Of a DNA stretch of 64,000 bases, positions 61,263-64,000 are shown one piece after another (position 1 is the stretch's first letter; each line of letters opens with the position of its first letter). The DNA is from Arenibacter certesii DSM 19833 (GTDB lineage: Bacteria; Bacteroidota; Bacteroidia; Flavobacteriales; Flavobacteriaceae): positions 49,829 through 113,828 of the forward strand of contig NZ_AUCB01000015.1 of the NCBI RefSeq assembly GCF_000429545.1, given 5' to 3'. Made by a program: the position numbers and the translations under genes. The notes under the pieces are model-generated. The model searched no databases, was not told the DNA's origin, and saw nothing but the letters and a program-made list of their open reading frames with translations.

Positions 61263-62231
61263 TCAATTTAGCTCCAACTGCACATAAACTGGAAAATGAT
61301 CGCTATAACCTCCATTATATTTTTCCCCTACATAGGTTCTAAACGGCTTGCCTTTATACCTGCCCTTAGATTCCATTAAAAACGACTTGTCAAAAATATC
61401 GGCACTAGAAAAGCTGTGGGTTCCTTCTTTATAATTAAAAAAGTTATGAGAGATCAATATTTGATCAAATAGGTTCCAAGACCTTCTATAACTAACACTT
61501 CCACGGCTAGGGGAGCGCAAGGATTCCATTGGATTATATAACTTTCCTATATTCACAAGTGTCTGTATGCTGTCCGAGCCAGGCCCATCATTAAAATCAC
61601 CCATTACAATGTAATTGGGATCCTTAAACTCCTCCTCAATAAACTCCATATAGGAAATAATTGTTTTGGCAGCTGCAATCCTCTTATAATCCGTTTCGTG
61701 GTTACCAGTTCTTCTGGAAGGCCAATGATTCACAAAAACATGAACCATTTCCCCATTCAAAATTCCATGAATATACAGAATATCCCTTGTAGCCTCTTTA
61801 TCTCCCTTGGCAGGTATAATTAGCGGTATAGGAGCAGACTGAATAACCTTAAAATGATCCCTATGATAAATCAGAGCAGTATCCATACCTCTATCGTCGG
61901 GAGATTTGTAATGTACATAGTCGTAGTGATGTTCCTTTAAAGGCTCGGTTTCCAATAGTGCTTGTATTACGCTACCCTTTTCTATCTCCGCAACACCCAC
62001 GAGCACTGGAGGCTTTCCTGTTGCATCAAACCCAATCTTAGGAATGGTCGCTGCCAATTTCTCCAATTTTCTATTATACCGTCTTGTGGTCCATTTCCTA
62101 GATCCATTAGGAGTGAAATCTAGATCCAGTGTATTTTGATCCACTGTGGTATCAAACAGATTCTCAAGGTTATAAAACGCAATAGTGTACACGTTTTGCA
62201 CCGATTTCCTATTAAAAATCGAAAAATCCAT
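61263..62231 (-). CDS. Endonuclease/exonuclease/phosphatase family protein
   Basis: 322 residues without a signal peptide. EEP fold motifs are YTIAFYNLENLFDT, FVNHWPSRRTG, VMGDFNDGPGS and GYSDHFPVYVQLEL, which carry the metal and catalytic Asn, His, Asp and His residues. Such proteins cut DNA, RNA or phosphoesters; no specific substrate can be read. It is divergent from hflX. Confidence 0.9.
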   Translation of the reverse strand: MDFSIFNRKSVQNVYTIAFYNLENLFDTTVDQNTLDLDFTPNGSRKWTTRRYNRKLEKLAATIPKIGFDATGKPPVLVGVAEIEKGSVIQALLETEPLKEHHYDYVHYKSPDDRGMDTALIYHRDHFKVIQSAPIPLIIPAKGDKEATRDILYIHGILNGEMVHVFVNHWPSRRTGNHETDYKRIAAAKTIISYMEFIEEEFKDPNYIVMGDFNDGPGSDSIQTLVNIGKLYNPMESLRSPSRGSVSYRRSWNLFDQILISHNFFNYKEGTHSFSSADIFDKSFLMESKGRYKGKPFRTYVGEKYNGGYSDHFPVYVQLELN

Positions 62232-62283
62232 CTAAATCGTTTAATGGAATGCTAAATTAGCAAAACCCTTCCCAACTATTCAT

Positions 62284-62291
62284 TAGATTTG
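62284..62291 (+). promoter_or_regulatory. -7 promoter box of hflX
   Basis: TAGATTTG matches TAnnTTTG and lies 17 bases before the ATG. The predicted start is near 62298. Confidence 0.55.
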
Positions 62292-62308
62292 TATATATAA
62301 ACAGATAT

Positions 62309-63520
62309 ATGCTAGAGAAAAACACTATAGATCATGAAACAGCGGTTCTTATAGGAGTAATGAATAAGGACCAAAATGAAGAAAAAGTAACTGAGTATTT
62401 AGACGAATTAGAATTTCTTACCTATACCGCAGGTGGTGAAGTCCTTAAACGTTTTGTACAACGTATAGACCTCCCCAACCCTAAAACCTTTATTGGTAGT
62501 GGGAAAATGCAGGAAGTAGAGGCCTATGTTAAAGAAAACGATATTGGATCAGTTATTTTTGACGACGAACTTACCCCTGGACAGCAACGGAATATTGAAA
62601 AACAGCTGAAGTGTAAGATATTGGACCGCACCAGTTTGATATTGGATATATTTGCCCAAAGAGCGCAGACCAGCTATGCCCGCACCCAAGTAGAACTGGC
62701 CCAATACGAATATTTACTGCCACGCTTAACAGGATTATGGACCCACTTGGATAAACAAAGAGGGGGAATTGGTATGAGAGGTCCTGGAGAGCGGGAAATT
62801 GAAACCGATAGACGAATTGTACGTGACCGTATTTCCTTATTAAAGCAAAAGCTAACCAAGGTAGATAAGCAAATGGAGACCCAGCGCGGAAATCGTGGGG
62901 CCTTAGTACGTGTAGCCTTAGTTGGATATACCAATGTTGGTAAATCTACAATAATGAATGTGGTAAGTAAAAGTGAGGTTTTTGCTGAGAATAAACTCTT
63001 TGCCACCGTAGACACCACAGTAAGGAAGGTGGTTATAGGTAACCTCCCCTTTTTACTAAGCGACACGGTAGGATTTATTAGGAAACTGCCTACACAGCTA
63101 GTAGAAAGTTTTAAAAGCACCTTGGATGAAGTTAGGGAAGCAGATCTTCTTTTACATGTTGTAGATATTTCCCATGCCAGTTTTGAAGATCATATTGAGT
63201 CTGTAAACCAAACTCTGGCGGAGATTAAAAGTAGTGATAAAAAGATCATTATGGTCTTCAATAAGATAGACAAATACAAGCATGAGACTATTGATGAGGA
63301 TGATTTAGTTACTGAAAGGACAAGTAAACACTTCACCTTAGAGGAGTGGAAGAAAACTTGGATGAAACGTGTGGGGGATAATGCTATATTCATATCGGCT
63401 ATTAACCAAGAAAACTTTGAGGATTTCAGAAAAAGGGTCTATGATGAGGTAAAGAATATACATATCACTCGATTCCCATACAACGATTTCTTATATCCCG
63501 AAAATTTGGATGAGTATTAA
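62309..63520 (+). CDS. hflX: GTPase HflX
   Basis: 403 residues. N-terminal HflX domain (FIGSGKMQEVEAYVKEN, IFDDELTPGQQRNIEKQL), glycine-rich linker GGIGMRGPGERE, then a GTPase domain: G1 GYTNVGKST, G3 DTVGFI and G4 NKID. HflX splits stalled ribosomes under stress. Followed by about 480 bases without genes, ending with a terminator at 63781. Confidence 0.95.
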   Translation: MLEKNTIDHETAVLIGVMNKDQNEEKVTEYLDELEFLTYTAGGEVLKRFVQRIDLPNPKTFIGSGKMQEVEAYVKENDIGSVIFDDELTPGQQRNIEKQLKCKILDRTSLILDIFAQRAQTSYARTQVELAQYEYLLPRLTGLWTHLDKQRGGIGMRGPGEREIETDRRIVRDRISLLKQKLTKVDKQMETQRGNRGALVRVALVGYTNVGKSTIMNVVSKSEVFAENKLFATVDTTVRKVVIGNLPFLLSDTVGFIRKLPTQLVESFKSTLDEVREADLLLHVVDISHASFEDHIESVNQTLAEIKSSDKKIIMVFNKIDKYKHETIDEDDLVTERTSKHFTLEEWKKTWMKRVGDNAIFISAINQENFEDFRKRVYDEVKNIHITRFPYNDFLYPENLDEY

Positions 63521-64000
63521 CTATAATTTCTAATAAAGAATAGTTGTTGGTCGATAGATTTAGACCCTTTATTCTACTCACCACAACTTGAAGGACTTTC
63601 ACAACATAAATTGATATAAGCCACAGTTAGCTGCTATCTTTACATTGTATTTATGTAGTAACATTGCCCCCAAATTGTGTTATTGCTTTAATATTCAAAA
63701 GTCCTTTTTCCCCAAATTGGCACTTAATATAAAAGAAATTAGAAATTCCAATTTCAACTGAACTCCTACTTAACCAACCAAAAAAAACCCCTCTCCAGAG
63801 GGGTTTTTTATAAGTATTTCTAGACTAAATCTCCCTCGATTTATCTAAAAATGTAACTTATCACAAAATTGATCTCAATAATTAGTTGCAATAAAAAAGC
63901 CCTCGAATAGGCGCATTCAGAATTGACGCAACTGCTTGTTTATCAGGTATTTAATTCGTATATTTAGATATAATAAAACCCCGAAAACGAGTCTCTAGCT
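63521..64000. other. Right-hand non-coding end of window
   Basis: No gene recognised. A terminator stands at 63781-63809. The remaining bases to the edge are AT-rich with no clear signal. Confidence 0.5.
63781..63809. terminator. Bidirectional terminator
   Basis: CCCCTC (63788-63793) pairs with GAGGGG (63798-63803), with A7 on the left and T6 on the right. Lying about 260 bases after hflX, it could end that message or a leftward one from beyond the window. Confidence 0.8.

Noticed and set aside
1..64000. tRNA, rRNA, CRISPR, IS and prophage
   Set aside because: Looked for in the intergenic stretches; no cloverleaf, repeat-spacer array, transposase or phage gene was seen.

Overview
The window is AT-rich, gene-dense chromosome of a Bacteroidota member, most likely a marine-type Flavobacteriaceae. 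Supporting signs are perfect TAnnTTTG (-7) promoter boxes before several genes, a weak Shine-Dalgarno signal, many lipoproteins with xxxC lipoboxes, Tat-signal Gfo/Idh/MocA oxidoreductases, TPR/LytTR two-component genes, and the yicC-gmk-nadD and hemACDE-hemF-hemB orders. I see no tRNA, rRNA, CRISPR, insertion sequence or prophage.

Layout. 1-664: truncated dGTPase. 987-4525: a phosphate porin and a PiT transporter, both behind 11-bp-phased Pho-box-like arrays that share a nearly identical promoter core. 4720-6828: nadD, gmk, yicC. 6923-18280: a sugar-oxidation island with two DUF1080 (3-keto-disaccharide hydrolase-like) lipoproteins, three TIM-barrel isomerase/epimerases, a Gfo/Idh/MocA oxidoreductase, an MFS nucleoside-permease-type importer, a GMC oxidoreductase and its Tat-lipoprotein 'subunit 3'. 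An 18-bp perfect palindrome lies in the divergent promoter region. The genes fit a periplasmic 3-keto-glycoside route: oxidation at C3, cleavage of the 3-keto-glycoside, then isomerisation or reduction and import.

18281-22615: a long non-coding stretch with hairpins and a third phased TAACA array, then a small two-component island. It holds a 58-aa exported peptide gene, a LytTR response regulator and a TPR-type LytS-like kinase. The peptide gene has a perfect -7 box with two identical 11-bp direct repeats 21 bp apart just upstream, the geometry of an activating LytTR site. I regard this as the best candidate for an undescribed system.

22605-34435: housekeeping and stress genes (DUF3109, MarC, S41 protease, dCMP deaminase, TerB/DnaJ protein, bacilliredoxin, PlsC, HD hydrolase, Gfo/Idh, DUF4010, FrnE-like DsbA, PA0069-type radical SAM). 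34526-41595: a leftward block with hemH, a MATE exporter, hemJ, an NtrY-like kinase, an enoyl-CoA hydratase and an unknown secreted protein. 42144-49291: DUF1460 protein, a double SGNH hydrolase, FKBP lipoprotein, Gfo/Idh, GNAT and ThuA. 49475-58179: an AraC regulator divergent from hemA-hemC-hemD-hemE-EI24-hemF-(58-aa basic protein)-YchJ-hemB. With hemJ and hemH, every step from glutamyl-tRNA to protohaem is present except hemL. 58433-63520: CNNM/CBS protein, MGMT, PolB-like exonuclease, an EEP nuclease and HflX.
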